DNA of 64,000 nucleotides from Hypericibacter terrae (GTDB taxonomy: Bacteria; Pseudomonadota; Alphaproteobacteria; Dongiales; Dongiaceae), in contig NZ_CP042906.1 of assembly GCF_008728855.1 (NCBI RefSeq), forward strand, positions 3,559,570-3,623,569, given 5' to 3'. The notes below the pieces were generated by a model. The model was not told the origin of the DNA and ran no database searches. It saw only the letters and a list, made by a program, of their open reading frames with translations. The position numbers and the translations under genes are program-made. Below, one piece after another: positions 27,072-36,095 of this stretch. Position 1 is the first letter of the stretch, and every line of letters begins with the position of its first letter.

Positions 27072-27157
27072 GGTCCGTCTCCTCTGGATGTCCGTTTCCC
27101 GATGGGCAAGAGATGGACGCGAACGACCGTTGCCTGAAGTGCGCTTATGTCACATCA

Positions 27158-27178
27158 TTGATGATACTAAATCATCAA
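27158..27178. promoter_or_regulatory. probable LysR-type binding site
   Basis: TTGATGAT-actaa-ATCATCAA is a perfect inverted repeat with 8-bp arms and a 5-bp spacer. It lies in the divergent region between the NmrA-like gene and the LysR gene and is AT-rich, unlike its surroundings. It ends 17 bp before the LysR start. Confidence 0.6.
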
Positions 27179-27195
27179 AGGAAGGAAACCGGGCC

Positions 27196-28110
27196 ATGGC
27201 CTTCGACGGACGGTTGGTGGCGAATATCGGCGTGCTGGCGGCGATCGTCGAAGGCGGCAGTTTCGCGCGCGCAGCGGATGCCTTGGGATTGTCGCCCTCG
27301 GGCGTGAGCCGGGCGGTGGCGCGGCTCGAGGCCAGCGTCGGCGTGCGGCTGCTGGACCGGACCACGCGCTCGGTCGCGCTCACCGACGAGGGCCGGCGGC
27401 TCTATGGCGAGATCGTGCCTTTGCTCTCGGGCATCGAGAACGCCTTCACCCAGACGGCGGGATCCTCGACCGTCGTGCGCGGCCGCCTGCGCGTGAATGT
27501 CGACGCCTTCTTCTCCAGCATGTTGCTGGCCGCGCACACCCACCGCTTCCTCGCGCGCTATCCGGAGATCGCGCTGGAGCTGGCCGCACGCGACCAGTTG
27601 GGCGATCTCGTTGGTGAGGGCTTCGATATTGCCGTGCGCTTCGGCCAGCCGCCCTCCTCCTCGCTCGTCGCCCGCAAGCTGCTCGAGACGCACACCGTGA
27701 CGGTGGCGTCGCCCGCCTATGTGAAGAAGCGGGGAAGGCCGGCCTCGCCCGCCGACCTCGCCCATCATGACTGCATCCAGGTCCGCAACTCGCTGACAGG
27801 CGAGCCGATGGTCGAATGGGAGTACCGGCAGGGTCGCAGGACCGAGACGATCAAGACGGCGGGACGGCTCATGGTGACGGAGGTCGGCACACTGCTGGGC
27901 GCTTGCCTCGCCGGTGTTGGCATTGCCCGGATCAAGGCCATCGGCATCCGGGATCTGCTCGAGAAGGGTCGTCTCGTCGAACTCCTGCCGGATTGGTCCG
28001 GCCAGGTCTTCCCGCTCTATGCCCTCTATCCCTCGGGTCATCTCCCGGCAGCAAAGGTACGGGCCTTCATCGACTTCGTGAGCGAAGTGATCGAGGCGCG
28101 GAACGCGTGA
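27196..28110 (+). CDS. LysR family transcriptional regulator
   Basis: A 304-residue regulator. The helix-turn-helix is GGSFARAADALGLSPSGVSRAVARLE, followed by the linker helix and a LysR substrate-binding domain. I chose the ATG at 27196, just after the palindrome, with GGAAGG upstream; a long in-frame stretch before it is antisense to the neighbouring gene. It probably regulates the divergent NmrA-like gene and itself. Confidence 0.88.
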   Translation: MAFDGRLVANIGVLAAIVEGGSFARAADALGLSPSGVSRAVARLEASVGVRLLDRTTRSVALTDEGRRLYGEIVPLLSGIENAFTQTAGSSTVVRGRLRVNVDAFFSSMLLAAHTHRFLARYPEIALELAARDQLGDLVGEGFDIAVRFGQPPSSSLVARKLLETHTVTVASPAYVKKRGRPASPADLAHHDCIQVRNSLTGEPMVEWEYRQGRRTETIKTAGRLMVTEVGTLLGACLAGVGIARIKAIGIRDLLEKGRLVELLPDWSGQVFPLYALYPSGHLPAAKVRAFIDFVSEVIEARNA

Positions 28111-28147
28111 AGAGCAAGCCAGTCCGGGCGGAGTCGGAGTTGACAAT

Positions 28148-28164
28148 TTGCTGTATATGCATCA
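28148..28164. promoter_or_regulatory. probable MarR operator at its own gene
   Basis: TTGCTGTATATGCATCA matches the reverse complement of the palindrome at 28663-28684 at 16 of 19 aligned positions, flanks included. TTGACA lies just before it at 28140-28145. Sites on both sides of marR suggest autoregulation plus control of the downstream hydrolase gene. Confidence 0.5.
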
Positions 28165-28183
28165 GAGAGACCGCGATGTCGGA

Positions 28184-28651
28184 ATGCGGCCGAGAGCACC
28201 TGTGAAGCGCGACGACGCCATCGCCGAGATCAACGGCCATTGCCTGCTGATGCGGTCGCGCCTCCTCTCGAGAGTCCTCACAGCCATCTATGACGAAGAG
28301 CTGCGGCCCTTCGGAATCGGCTCTCCTCAGTTCGCCCTGCTGGTGATCATCCGCACGATCGAGCCGGCGACCCGCGCGGAAATCGGGCGTTTCCACCATC
28401 AGGAGCGCTCGACCCTGACGCGGAACCTCAAGGTCATCCTCGCCGAAGGCTGGGCTGAGGAAATGCAGGACGCGGCGGCCGGCCGAGGACGGCCCCTCAA
28501 GCTGACAAAAGCCGGCAAGGATCTGCTGCGCAAAGGGAAACCGGCATGGCAGGTGGCGCAAGAGCGGGCCAAGACTCTGCTCGGCAAGGACGGGACGGCG
28601 GCCGTGATGGCCATCGCCGACCGCATCATGGACCCGACATCGCGGACGTGA
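28184..28651 (+). CDS. MarR family transcriptional regulator
   Basis: A 155-residue winged-helix protein with the DNA-binding segment RAEIGRFHHQERSTLTRNLK and the wing DAAAGRGRPLKLTKAG. I placed the start at the ATG at 28184, downstream of the proposed operator; in-frame alternatives are the TTG at 28148 and the GTG at 28202. It is followed by a palindromic operator and an alpha/beta hydrolase gene in the same direction. Confidence 0.85.
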   Translation: MRPRAPVKRDDAIAEINGHCLLMRSRLLSRVLTAIYDEELRPFGIGSPQFALLVIIRTIEPATRAEIGRFHHQERSTLTRNLKVILAEGWAEEMQDAAAGRGRPLKLTKAGKDLLRKGKPAWQVAQERAKTLLGKDGTAAVMAIADRIMDPTSRT

Positions 28652-28662
28652 ACATTTACCCA

Positions 28663-28684
28663 TTATGTTGCATATGCAGCATAA
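28663..28684. promoter_or_regulatory. MarR-type palindromic operator
   Basis: A 22-bp palindrome with arms TTATGTTGCAT and ATGCAGCATAA, which pair except at one position. It lies 56 bp before the hydrolase start and shares its core with the site before marR. Confidence 0.65.
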
Positions 28685-28740
28685 AGCGTGGAAGGTAAGC
28701 CCTTCCTCCAACGCCCACCGTAACCGGGAGCTGGCGCCGC

Positions 28741-29610
28741 ATGGACAGCAAGCCCACCTTCAGCGAGCATTTCTTTCCGCGGGCGCCGGGGCGCGTCTAT
28801 GCGCGCGACTATAAGGGCGCTGGCCCCGCCTTCGTGCTCATGCACGGTTTCCCCGACAACCTGCATATCTGGGACGACCTCGTCCCCTATCTGGTCGCCA
28901 GCGGGCGGCGCGTCGTGACGTTCGATTTCCTGGGCTTCGGCGCCTCGGACAAGCCCGCCGGCGCCGTCTACAGCTTCGAGCAGCAGATGGGCGATCTCGA
29001 AGCCGTCGTGCGGCATCTGGACCTGGGCAAGATCGTCCCGGTCGCCCATGACTCCTCCGGAATCCCCTCGCTCAACTATGTCCTCGCCCATCCCGCGGGC
29101 GTGCCCTCCGTGGTCATGCTCAATTCCGCCTATGCCGAGGACTCCACGGTCCTCTGGCCCGAGATGATCACGCTGTTTGCGACCGGCAGCCTCCATGAGC
29201 TCGCCATGGCGGTCGCCGAAAGCCCCGAGCAGTTCGGCTGGCTGCTCGCCTGGCAGCAGAAGAAATTCCAGTATCCCCTGCCCGAGGCGCAGAGAGCCCA
29301 TTTCAACGATTTCATCGCGCCGCTGATCCGCGACAACTTCATCGCCCAACCTGGCGCCGGTCCCGCCTTCGTTCAGACGGCGGCCCGGTTCTTCGAGGCG
29401 CATGCCAAGAATGCCAAGCGCCTGCCCGAGCTCAAGGCGCTCGATATTCCGGTCAAGCTCCTCTGGGGCCAATACGACCCCTACATCACCGTGGCTGTGG
29501 CCGAACGGCGCAAGGCGCAGTTGAAGAGGGCCTCCCTCACCGTCATCCCCGCCGGCCATTGGCTGCAAGCCGACGAGCCCGCGCAAGTGGCCAAGGCCAT
29601 GCTGTCGTGA
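28741..29610 (+). CDS. alpha/beta hydrolase (dehalogenase/epoxide hydrolase type)
   Basis: A 289-residue cytoplasmic hydrolase. Motifs are LMHGFPDNLHIWDDL, the nucleophile elbow VAHDSSGIP with Asp, a late acidic residue in LWGQYDPYI, and IPAGHWLQAD with the catalytic histidine. An Asp nucleophile suggests haloalkane dehalogenase or epoxide hydrolase chemistry. GGGAG precedes the ATG. The MarR palindrome upstream suggests induction by its substrate or a related toxic compound. Confidence 0.84.
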   Translation: MDSKPTFSEHFFPRAPGRVYARDYKGAGPAFVLMHGFPDNLHIWDDLVPYLVASGRRVVTFDFLGFGASDKPAGAVYSFEQQMGDLEAVVRHLDLGKIVPVAHDSSGIPSLNYVLAHPAGVPSVVMLNSAYAEDSTVLWPEMITLFATGSLHELAMAVAESPEQFGWLLAWQQKKFQYPLPEAQRAHFNDFIAPLIRDNFIAQPGAGPAFVQTAARFFEAHAKNAKRLPELKALDIPVKLLWGQYDPYITVAVAERRKAQLKRASLTVIPAGHWLQADEPAQVAKAMLS

Positions 29611-29713
29611 CGTTGCCACAATCCTGAAAAGAATCCCATTCACGGGCCCCCGTCGATCCGGCGGAACGACGAAGCCGTTCGCGAATTTTCTCCACCAGCA
29701 GAGGAGCGACATC

Positions 29714-30088
29714 ATGAGCCAGCTCATCAAACGCGGCGCCGACGTGGCCATCTTCCCTCCGCTTGCGGCCCTCGCCACGCCGACGACCAAGATTCTGGCG
29801 ATCGGCAATGTGACCGCCAAGGGAACGCCCGACGCGATCGCCGCCGTTCTGCCCTTCGAGGTCCGCGCAACGACCCGTCTCCATCTGGCCGGCAAGATCG
29901 ACCAGTGGTTCTTCCAGAACGAGGCCTATGGCGTCGTTTTCATCATGAACTGCAACACGGCCGCCGAGGCGCATGAGCTGCTCGAAAAGCTGCCGCTGGC
30001 CGTCGCCGGCATGATGACGTTCGAGCTCATTCCCCTCGGACCCCTCAAGCCCCTCGCCATGTTGCTGGGCGAGCCGCCCCGCTCTTAG
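29714..30088 (+). CDS. hypothetical protein, possible muconolactone isomerase-like fold
   Basis: A 124-residue protein with GAGGAG before the ATG. The second half (EAHELLEKLPLAVAGMMTFEL, then IPLGPLKPLA) follows the helix-strand pattern of muconolactone isomerase-like ferredoxin folds. The similarity is weak and no catalytic residue can be assigned. It follows the hydrolase by about 100 bp and may be co-expressed. Confidence 0.6.
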   Translation: MSQLIKRGADVAIFPPLAALATPTTKILAIGNVTAKGTPDAIAAVLPFEVRATTRLHLAGKIDQWFFQNEAYGVVFIMNCNTAAEAHELLEKLPLAVAGMMTFELIPLGPLKPLAMLLGEPPRS

Positions 30089-30102
30089 CGCGGCCGGAAC
30101 GG

Positions 30103-30744
30103 TCAGGATGCCGGATCGGCGGGGTCGCGCGGCGGCGTGGCTGGGCCGGCGATGGGAGACGGTGTCGCCGCCCAGGGTCCGGGTGGCGAGCTGGCGCCCG
30201 GGCCCAACGCCCGCTGCATCATGACGCTGTCGCCCCACTCGCCGAATTTGAAGCTGACCGCGGGCAACAGCCCGACGCGGACGAAGCCCAGACTCTCATG
30301 CAGGCGAAGCGATGGCGTGTTCGCGGCATCGATATAGCCGATGAGCTGCCGATAGCCGGCGGCGGCGCAGGCTTCCATCAGGGCGGGCAGCAGTGTCCGC
30401 CCGATCCCGGAATTGACGAACTCGTGGTGGGTGTAGATCGAGTGCTTGAGCGTATAGCGGTAGGCGGGGCGCTTGCGGAACGGCACGGCATAGGCGTAAC
30501 CGGCGATGGTGCCGTCGACCTCCGCGACCAGATGCGGCAGCCGGCGTTTGCGCATGTTCTTGCGCCGGCGCTTCAGATCCTCTTCCTCGAGCGGGGCTGC
30601 CTCATAGGCGCCGAGATCGCCGACGCCGCGCGTGGTGTGATGGCGGTAGATGGCGAGCATCGCCGGCACGTCCGCGTCCGTCGAGGCGCGGACCAGGATA
30701 TTCATCGGCGTGGCGGACATGCCGGGGGCCGCTTGCTCACGCAT
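30103..30744 (-). CDS. GNAT N-acetyltransferase (phosphinothricin acetyltransferase-like)
   Basis: A 213-residue protein with a GNAT domain: LVRASTDADVPAMLAIYRHH at the start, YTHHEFVNSGIGRTLLPALM around the acetyl-CoA loop, and LHESLGFVRVG near the end. The layout matches the Pat/Bar group. The last ~35 residues are Pro/Ala-rich and probably disordered. In-frame ATGs at 30720 and 30705 are also possible starts. The acceptor is unknown. Confidence 0.8.
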   Translation of the reverse strand: MREQAAPGMSATPMNILVRASTDADVPAMLAIYRHHTTRGVGDLGAYEAAPLEEEDLKRRRKNMRKRRLPHLVAEVDGTIAGYAYAVPFRKRPAYRYTLKHSIYTHHEFVNSGIGRTLLPALMEACAAAGYRQLIGYIDAANTPSLRLHESLGFVRVGLLPAVSFKFGEWGDSVMMQRALGPGASSPPGPWAATPSPIAGPATPPRDPADPAS

Positions 30745-31104
30745 GACAGTGCGGCTGGAGCGGATCCCGCGATCGGCTTTCGCTCATCGTCATCAAACCT
30801 TCATCAACCGGGAACACCCCTTCAACGCGGAGCACTATCTGCAAGAGTGCTGCGAATAGTCAAACATGAATGAGTGGAAAGCCGTGCATGCCCGCGTGCC
30901 GACCGGTGGCCTGCCGTTCGGCCCTGCAGCGGCGGAGAGAGCGTTTCGTTCCGGGGGCGAGCGATTTTCACGCGCCGCGACATCCGGCGCCCCGACATCA
31001 TCGGCGACATGAGCCGCCCAGGAACCTTCAGCAGACCCCGCCTGGCCTCGAGCTCGCGCTTGTCGCGGCGGCTCAAGCGAGAGCGGGCCCTGGCTTGTAG
31101 CACC
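30745..31104. other. intergenic region, no gene seen
   Basis: Open frames cross this stretch, including an in-frame extension of the next gene, but their composition does not look like protein. It separates divergent genes. Confidence 0.4.
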
Positions 31105-31500
31105 ATGAAGAACACAGACATGTTGGAATCGAACAAGGCCACCGCCATCGCTTTCTATAACAAGGGGCTCATGGAAGGCGACATCGAGGGCGCCTTTCGT
31201 CTTTATGCCGGCCCCACCTATCGCCATCACAACCCGCACATCGAAGACGGCATGGAAGGCGTGCGCAAATTCGTCGCCTCGATCCTCTCCCGCCATCCGG
31301 ACGCCCGCGGCGAGATCAAACGCGTCTTCGCGGAAGGCGATCGCGTCATCCTGCATAGCCATTGGCGCGGGCTCTCGGACAACCCGCGCGGCGAAGCGGT
31401 CGTCGACATCTTCCGGCTGGAAAACGGCAAGGTCGTGGAGCATTGGGACGTCATCCGGCCGATACCGGAGACGGCCGCAAACAGAAATACGATGTTCTGA
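31105..31500 (+). CDS. SnoaL-like/NTF2-fold protein
   Basis: A 131-residue protein beginning MKNTDMLESNKATAIAFYNKG and containing YRHHNPHIEDGMEG and VVDIFRLENGKVVEHWDVI, the typical layout of SnoaL-like polyketide-cyclase-related proteins. Members include small isomerases and hydrolases, and many have no known substrate. I chose the ATG at 31105 because the homologous part starts there. Confidence 0.78.
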   Translation: MKNTDMLESNKATAIAFYNKGLMEGDIEGAFRLYAGPTYRHHNPHIEDGMEGVRKFVASILSRHPDARGEIKRVFAEGDRVILHSHWRGLSDNPRGEAVVDIFRLENGKVVEHWDVIRPIPETAANRNTMF

Positions 31501-31521
31501 TCGCCGGTCGCGAATTCTTCT

Positions 31522-32412
31522 CTACGCCGCGCAAGCGTCCCTGACGCAGGTGCGCAGCCAGCGATGGGCGGGATCGGCATCCAGCCGCGGGTGCCAGAGC
31601 AGCGAGACCGTGATCTCCGGCACGGGCACGGGCAGCGGAAAGCTGTGCATCCCGGCGCGCAGGCTGCCGGTATGCCGTTCGGGCACGCTGGCGATCAGGT
31701 CGGAGGCGCGCGCCAGGGCCAGCGCCGCGGCAAAGCCGCCGACGACCGTCGCAATCTCCCGCTCCAGCCCGAACGACTTCAGGGCTTCGTCGATCGGACC
31801 CCAATCGAGGCTGCGCCGCGAGACCAGCACATGCCGTCCGGCCGCATAGCGGGCGGCCGTGACCTTGCCCCGGCTCAAGGGGTGCCGTTTTCGCACGACG
31901 CCGATGAAGCGGTCACGGAACAGGGCCTGGACCCGTACCTCCGGGCCCGTCAACTTCCCCACCACGCCCGTTTCCAGATCGACGGCCCCCTCGCGAAGGG
32001 GCGTGCTGTCCTTGTCCGTCTTGGGCAGGAAGCGAAGCTGCAGGCCCGGCGCTTCCTTGCCGACGCGGGCGATGAGGACCGGCCCGAAACTCTCCACGAA
32101 GCCGTCGCTGGTCCGCAGCGTGAAGGTCCGGACGAGTTTCTTGAGGTCGAGCTTCTCGGTCGGGCGAAGAACGGCTTCCGCGTCCTGCACGAGCTGGCCG
32201 ACCTGTTCGCGGAGCTCGAGCGCGCGGGGCGTCGGCACCAGGCCGCGGCCGGCGCGGACCAGCAGCGGATCGCCGGTCGTCTCCCGCAGCCGCGCCAGCG
32301 CCCGGCTCATCGCCGAGGGGCTGAGGCGCAGCCGCTGGGCGGCGCGCGCGACGCTGCCTTCCGCCAGCAGCACGTCCAGGGTGACGAGCAGGTTGAGATC
32401 GGGCCTCGACAT
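31522..32412 (-). CDS. LysR family transcriptional regulator
   Basis: A 296-residue regulator with the opening MSRPDLNLLVTLDVLLAEGS and helix-turn-helix RAAQRLRLSPSAMSRALARLRE, then a substrate-binding domain. The DLNLL opening fits the NodD/LinR-like group. The ATG at 32412 was preferred to one at 32475, since the family starts there. It is divergent from the MFS gene at 32553 and probably regulates it; GCAC-N7-GTGC at 32459-32473 could be its site. Confidence 0.87.
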   Translation of the reverse strand: MSRPDLNLLVTLDVLLAEGSVARAAQRLRLSPSAMSRALARLRETTGDPLLVRAGRGLVPTPRALELREQVGQLVQDAEAVLRPTEKLDLKKLVRTFTLRTSDGFVESFGPVLIARVGKEAPGLQLRFLPKTDKDSTPLREGAVDLETGVVGKLTGPEVRVQALFRDRFIGVVRKRHPLSRGKVTAARYAAGRHVLVSRRSLDWGPIDEALKSFGLEREIATVVGGFAAALALARASDLIASVPERHTGSLRAGMHSFPLPVPVPEITVSLLWHPRLDADPAHRWLRTCVRDACAA

Positions 32413-32552
32413 GCCCCCGACCCTAGCACAGACCGCTCGATATGACATGGCGTCAAACGCACGAATAAAGTGCAAATCATGCGCGTTCCGCCATGCCAGC
32501 CCAAGGACTAGATTTTCGGCAAGCCCCTTAGGGGGTCCCCAAGCCGGAGGTC

Positions 32553-34013
32553 ATGGTGAAATCGATCATTGCAGGACGAATTGAGGCAGCCGCGGACGGC
32601 ACCCAACGGACATCGTCGGTCCGCTGGGCGCTCGCCGGTCTTTCGCTGTCCATGCTGCTGGCCTCGCTCGGCACCAGCATCGCCAATGTCGGCCTGCCGA
32701 CCCTGGCCCAGGCGTTCGGCGTCTCGTTCCAGGCGGTCCAGTGGATCGTCCTCGCCTATCTCCTCGCCATCACCACCCTTATCGTCAGCGTCGGCCGGCT
32801 CGGCGACATCGCCGGCCGCCGGCGGCTGCTCCTGGCCGGGATCGCGCTCTACACGGCGGCCTCAGCCCTCTGCGGTGTCGCGCCCGCCCTATGGCTGCTG
32901 ATCGGCGCCCGCGCGGCGCAGGGCCTGGGGGCGGCCATCATGATGGCCCTCACGATCGCCTTCGTCGGCGAGACGGTGCCGAAGGCGAGGACCGGCAGCG
33001 CCATGGGCCTGCTCGGAACCATGTCCGCGGTCGGCACGGCGCTCGGGCCCTCGCTCGGCGGCGTCCTGATCGCCGGGTTCGGCTGGCGCGCGATCTTCTT
33101 CGTCAGCGTGCCGCTGGGCCTGCTGACGCTGCTGTTGGCCTATCGGCATCTGCCCCTCGATCGCCACGACCCCAAGACGGATCGGCCCGGCTTCGACTCC
33201 CTGGGCACGCTGCTGCTGGCCCTGGCGCTCGCGGCCTATGGGCTCGCCATGACCCTGGGGCGCGGCCATTTCGGTCCGCTCAACATCGCCCTGCTGCTGG
33301 CCGCGCTCCTTGGCGCTGCCTTCTTCCTGCTGGTGGAGGCGAGAGTGCCGTCTCCCCTGATCCGGCTGGCGGCGTTCCGCGATGCACTGTTGAGCGGCAG
33401 CCTCGCCATGAACCTGCTGGTTTCGGCGGTGATGATGGCGACGCTGGTGGTGGGGCCGTTCTATCTCTCTCGCTCGCTCGGGCTCGAGGCGGCGATCGTC
33501 GGGATCGTGATGTCGATCGGCCCGGCCATCTCCACGGTGAGCGGCATCCCGGCCGGCCGCCTGGTCGACCGGCTGGGCGCGCCCGTCATGGTCATGGTCG
33601 GACTCGTCGCCATGGCGGCGGGCTCGTTGGCGCTGTCCCTGCTGCCGGCCCTGTTCGGCGTTGCGGGCTATGTTGCCGCCATCGCCGTCCTGACGCCCGG
33701 CTATCAGCTGTTCCAGGCCGCGAACAACACAGCCGTGATGGCGGATGTGCACGCCGACCAGCGGGGCGTGATCTCCGGCCTGCTCAGCCTGTCGCGCAAT
33801 CTCGGCCTCATCACCGGCGCCTCGGCGATGGGCGCGCTGTTCGCGATCGCCTCGGCGGCCACCGACATCGCGACGGCAGCGCCGGAAGCCGTGGCCACCG
33901 GCATGCGGATCACCTTCGCCGTCGCGGCGGCGCTGATCGTCGGCGCGATCGCCATCGCGGGCGCAAGCCGCAGGATCGCCGGCCGCCCTTCACGCTCAGC
34001 AAAGGCGTCCTGA
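32553..34013 (+). CDS. MFS drug efflux transporter, DHA2 (EmrB) family
   Basis: A 486-residue protein with about fourteen hydrophobic segments. It carries the DHA2 opening (LASLGTSIANVGLPTLA), motif A region GRLGDIAGRRRLL, and motif C in GTALGPSLGGVLI. It should export drugs or other small molecules using proton antiport. GGAGG precedes the ATG. The divergent LysR gene suggests induction by a substrate. Confidence 0.88.
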   Translation: MVKSIIAGRIEAAADGTQRTSSVRWALAGLSLSMLLASLGTSIANVGLPTLAQAFGVSFQAVQWIVLAYLLAITTLIVSVGRLGDIAGRRRLLLAGIALYTAASALCGVAPALWLLIGARAAQGLGAAIMMALTIAFVGETVPKARTGSAMGLLGTMSAVGTALGPSLGGVLIAGFGWRAIFFVSVPLGLLTLLLAYRHLPLDRHDPKTDRPGFDSLGTLLLALALAAYGLAMTLGRGHFGPLNIALLLAALLGAAFFLLVEARVPSPLIRLAAFRDALLSGSLAMNLLVSAVMMATLVVGPFYLSRSLGLEAAIVGIVMSIGPAISTVSGIPAGRLVDRLGAPVMVMVGLVAMAAGSLALSLLPALFGVAGYVAAIAVLTPGYQLFQAANNTAVMADVHADQRGVISGLLSLSRNLGLITGASAMGALFAIASAATDIATAAPEAVATGMRITFAVAAALIVGAIAIAGASRRIAGRPSRSAKAS

Positions 34014-34027
34014 CGCGCGGTGCAGGC

Positions 34028-35245
34028 TCATTCCGCCGGCACCGGGACAGGCTGCGCCTTGGGGAAGGGCTTGAAGGTCATGGCGATCAGGAAGGCGCCG
34101 ATGCCGATGCCCCAGGCGCCGACATAGAGCCAGCTGTAGCTCGCGAAGCTGTCATAGATGAGGCCGCCTGCCAGCGGCCCCGTCGCCATGCCGAGGCTGT
34201 TCGCCATCATGATGCCGCCGGTCACGGTCCCCAGCATGCGCAAGGGGAAGTTCTCGCGGATCAGCACCGCATAGAGCGGCATGATGCCGGCATAAATGAA
34301 GCCGAACACCACCGCCACGGCATAGAAACCCGAGAGCTGGTGCACGAAGAAGTAGCCCAGCGCGCCGAAGGCCTGGAGCAGCAGGCCCACCACCAGCACG
34401 CGCTTCGCTCCGAACCGGTCGCCCATGAGGCCGAAGGCGATGCGCCCGCCCATGCCGGCCAGCCCCTCGACGCTATAGATCGAGACCGCGGCGATCAGCG
34501 GGATGCCGCAGGTCACGGCATAGCTCACCGTGTGGAAGATCGGGCCCGAATGGGTGGCGCAGCAGAAGAACCCGGTCAGCATCAGGACGATGAACTGCGG
34601 CGAGCGCAGGGCCTGGCTCATCGTCATGGCGGGCTCGGGCGCAGCGCCGGCCGTGCTGGCGGCAGGCCCACCCGCGAGCGCCGGCGGACGGCGCACCAGG
34701 AACGAGACCGGAATCATGATGGCCGCCGCAAGAACGGCGATGACGAGCAGCGAGGTCCGCCAGTCATGGCGCTCGATCAGCCAGGCCGCGAAGGGCGACA
34801 TGGTCATCGGCGCCATGCCCATGCCGGCCGATACCAGCGAGACGGCGAGGCTGCGATGCGTGTCGAACCAGCCCGTCACGCAGGCCATCATCGGCGCAAA
34901 GATGCCGGCGGTGCCCAGCCCCACGAAGAGACCGAAGATGAGCTGGAACTCGACCAACGAACTCGCACGGCTGGCGAGCGCCAGGCTCGCGGCGAGAATG
35001 GCGGAGCCGGCGATCACGACGAAGCGGGGCCCCAGCCGGTCCGACAGGCTGCCCCAGACCATGCTGCCGAAGGCCATCGCCAGAAAGCCGATGGTCATGG
35101 CGCTCGAGATGCCCGCCACCGACCACCCCGTCTCCTCCGCGATCGGCCGCAGGAAGACCGGCAGCGAGAACATCGCGCCCATCGCCACGCACCCGAGCAG
35201 CCCGCCGGCCGCCACGATCACCCAGCGGTAATGAACATTGATCAT
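34028..35245 (-). CDS. MFS transporter (oxalate/formate or monocarboxylate antiporter-like)
   Basis: A 405-residue major facilitator starting MINVHYRWVIVAAGGLLGCV, with MVWGSLSDRLGPR between helices 2 and 3. It overlaps the stop of the SRPBCC gene by 4 bp and is the last of three coupled genes (ArsR type, SRPBCC, MFS). The substrate is unknown. Confidence 0.85.
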   Translation of the reverse strand: MINVHYRWVIVAAGGLLGCVAMGAMFSLPVFLRPIAEETGWSVAGISSAMTIGFLAMAFGSMVWGSLSDRLGPRFVVIAGSAILAASLALASRASSLVEFQLIFGLFVGLGTAGIFAPMMACVTGWFDTHRSLAVSLVSAGMGMAPMTMSPFAAWLIERHDWRTSLLVIAVLAAAIMIPVSFLVRRPPALAGGPAASTAGAAPEPAMTMSQALRSPQFIVLMLTGFFCCATHSGPIFHTVSYAVTCGIPLIAAVSIYSVEGLAGMGGRIAFGLMGDRFGAKRVLVVGLLLQAFGALGYFFVHQLSGFYAVAVVFGFIYAGIMPLYAVLIRENFPLRMLGTVTGGIMMANSLGMATGPLAGGLIYDSFASYSWLYVGAWGIGIGAFLIAMTFKPFPKAQPVPVPAE

Positions 35246-35682
35246 TCAGCGTCTCCATTCGCATTCAAATGACGCTCGAGCTTGTCGAGCGCGCCGTTCC
35301 AGCCCTGCTCGTGGCTGCGGCGGGTATCCTCGTCATGCAGGCGCGAATGGGTCAAGGTGAGCTCGGTGCCCTGCGCGATGGCTCGGAGCCGGAACTCCAG
35401 GCGCGATTCGCCGGGATCCTCGTTGCCCGCCCAGCGCCAGCTCATGGCCAGCCGCTCGGGCCTGACGATCTCGAGATATTCGCCGCTGCTCTCATGCTCG
35501 CTGCCGTCGAGCATGCGGAAGCGGACGCGGAACCGGCCGCCGACGCGCAGGTCGGTCTCGGTCAGCAGCACCGGTCCGTCATCGGGACCCCACCAGGCGG
35601 CGATGCCCGCGGGCGTGGTGAGCGCGTCGAACACGATCGAGGGCCGCGCCTTGAGCCGGCGCGTCAGGGTGAGGCTGGTCAT
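35242..35682 (-). CDS. SRPBCC (AHSA1-like) domain protein
   Basis: A 146-residue START/Bet v1-like protein beginning with a TRRLKARPSIVFDAL strand-helix and containing ITAWWGP-type text (here IAAWWGPDDGP) and GWNGALDKLERHL at the end, the standard AHSA1 layout. Proteins of this type sit next to ArsR-like regulators in many genomes. It is coupled by 4-bp overlaps on both sides. The ligand is unknown. Confidence 0.87.
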   Translation of the reverse strand: MTSLTLTRRLKARPSIVFDALTTPAGIAAWWGPDDGPVLLTETDLRVGGRFRVRFRMLDGSEHESSGEYLEIVRPERLAMSWRWAGNEDPGESRLEFRLRAIAQGTELTLTHSRLHDEDTRRSHEQGWNGALDKLERHLNANGDAE

Positions 35683-36032
35683 CGCGGCTTCTTCCTTGCT
35701 TCCCTTTCCTCGCGCTCCACATAGGCGGCGAGCCGGTCGAGACTGGCCGTCCAGAAGCGCTCATAGCGGCGGAACCATTCCATCGCCTCCTTCATCGGCT
35801 TCGGCGAGAGCCGCACCGTCACGACCCGCCCCTGCTTCGAGCGCGTGATCAGCCCGGCCTCGTCGAGCACGTCGAGATGCTTCATCACCGCCGGCAGCTT
35901 GATCGCGAACGGCGCCGCCAGCGCGCTGATCGAAGCCCCGTCCTCGCGCTCGAGCCGCGCCAGGATCGCCCGCCGGGTCGGATCGACCAGGGCTGCGAAG
36001 GTGCGGTTGAGACGTTCTTGATGGTTCACCAT
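35679..36032 (-). CDS. ArsR-type helix-turn-helix regulator (SRPBCC-linked)
   Basis: A 117-residue winged-helix protein beginning MVNHQERLNRTFAALVDPTRRAIL in pattern, with helix-turn-helix SISALAAPFAIKLPAVMKHLDVL. It has no cysteine cluster, so it is not a metal sensor. It starts the three-gene run with the SRPBCC and MFS genes and probably represses it. The in-frame region upstream of 36032 includes repeat DNA and was left out. Confidence 0.87.
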   Translation of the reverse strand: MVNHQERLNRTFAALVDPTRRAILARLEREDGASISALAAPFAIKLPAVMKHLDVLDEAGLITRSKQGRVVTVRLSPKPMKEAMEWFRRYERFWTASLDRLAAYVEREEREARKKPR

Positions 36033-36095
36033 ATGGCGAAGTATTGGGCGGCGTGGCGGGCCTGTCAACCCCCGGTTCCGCCCCGCTTTCTTCAC

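Noticed and set aside
28140..28159. TTGACA and TATATG as a sigma-70 promoter for marR
   Set aside because: Spacing is about 8 bp, far below the required 16-18 bp.
32741..35272. An 843-codon open frame on the plus strand
   Set aside because: It overlaps the DHA2 transporter in another frame and runs antisense to the next MFS gene; the product is low-complexity Arg/Ala/Gly.
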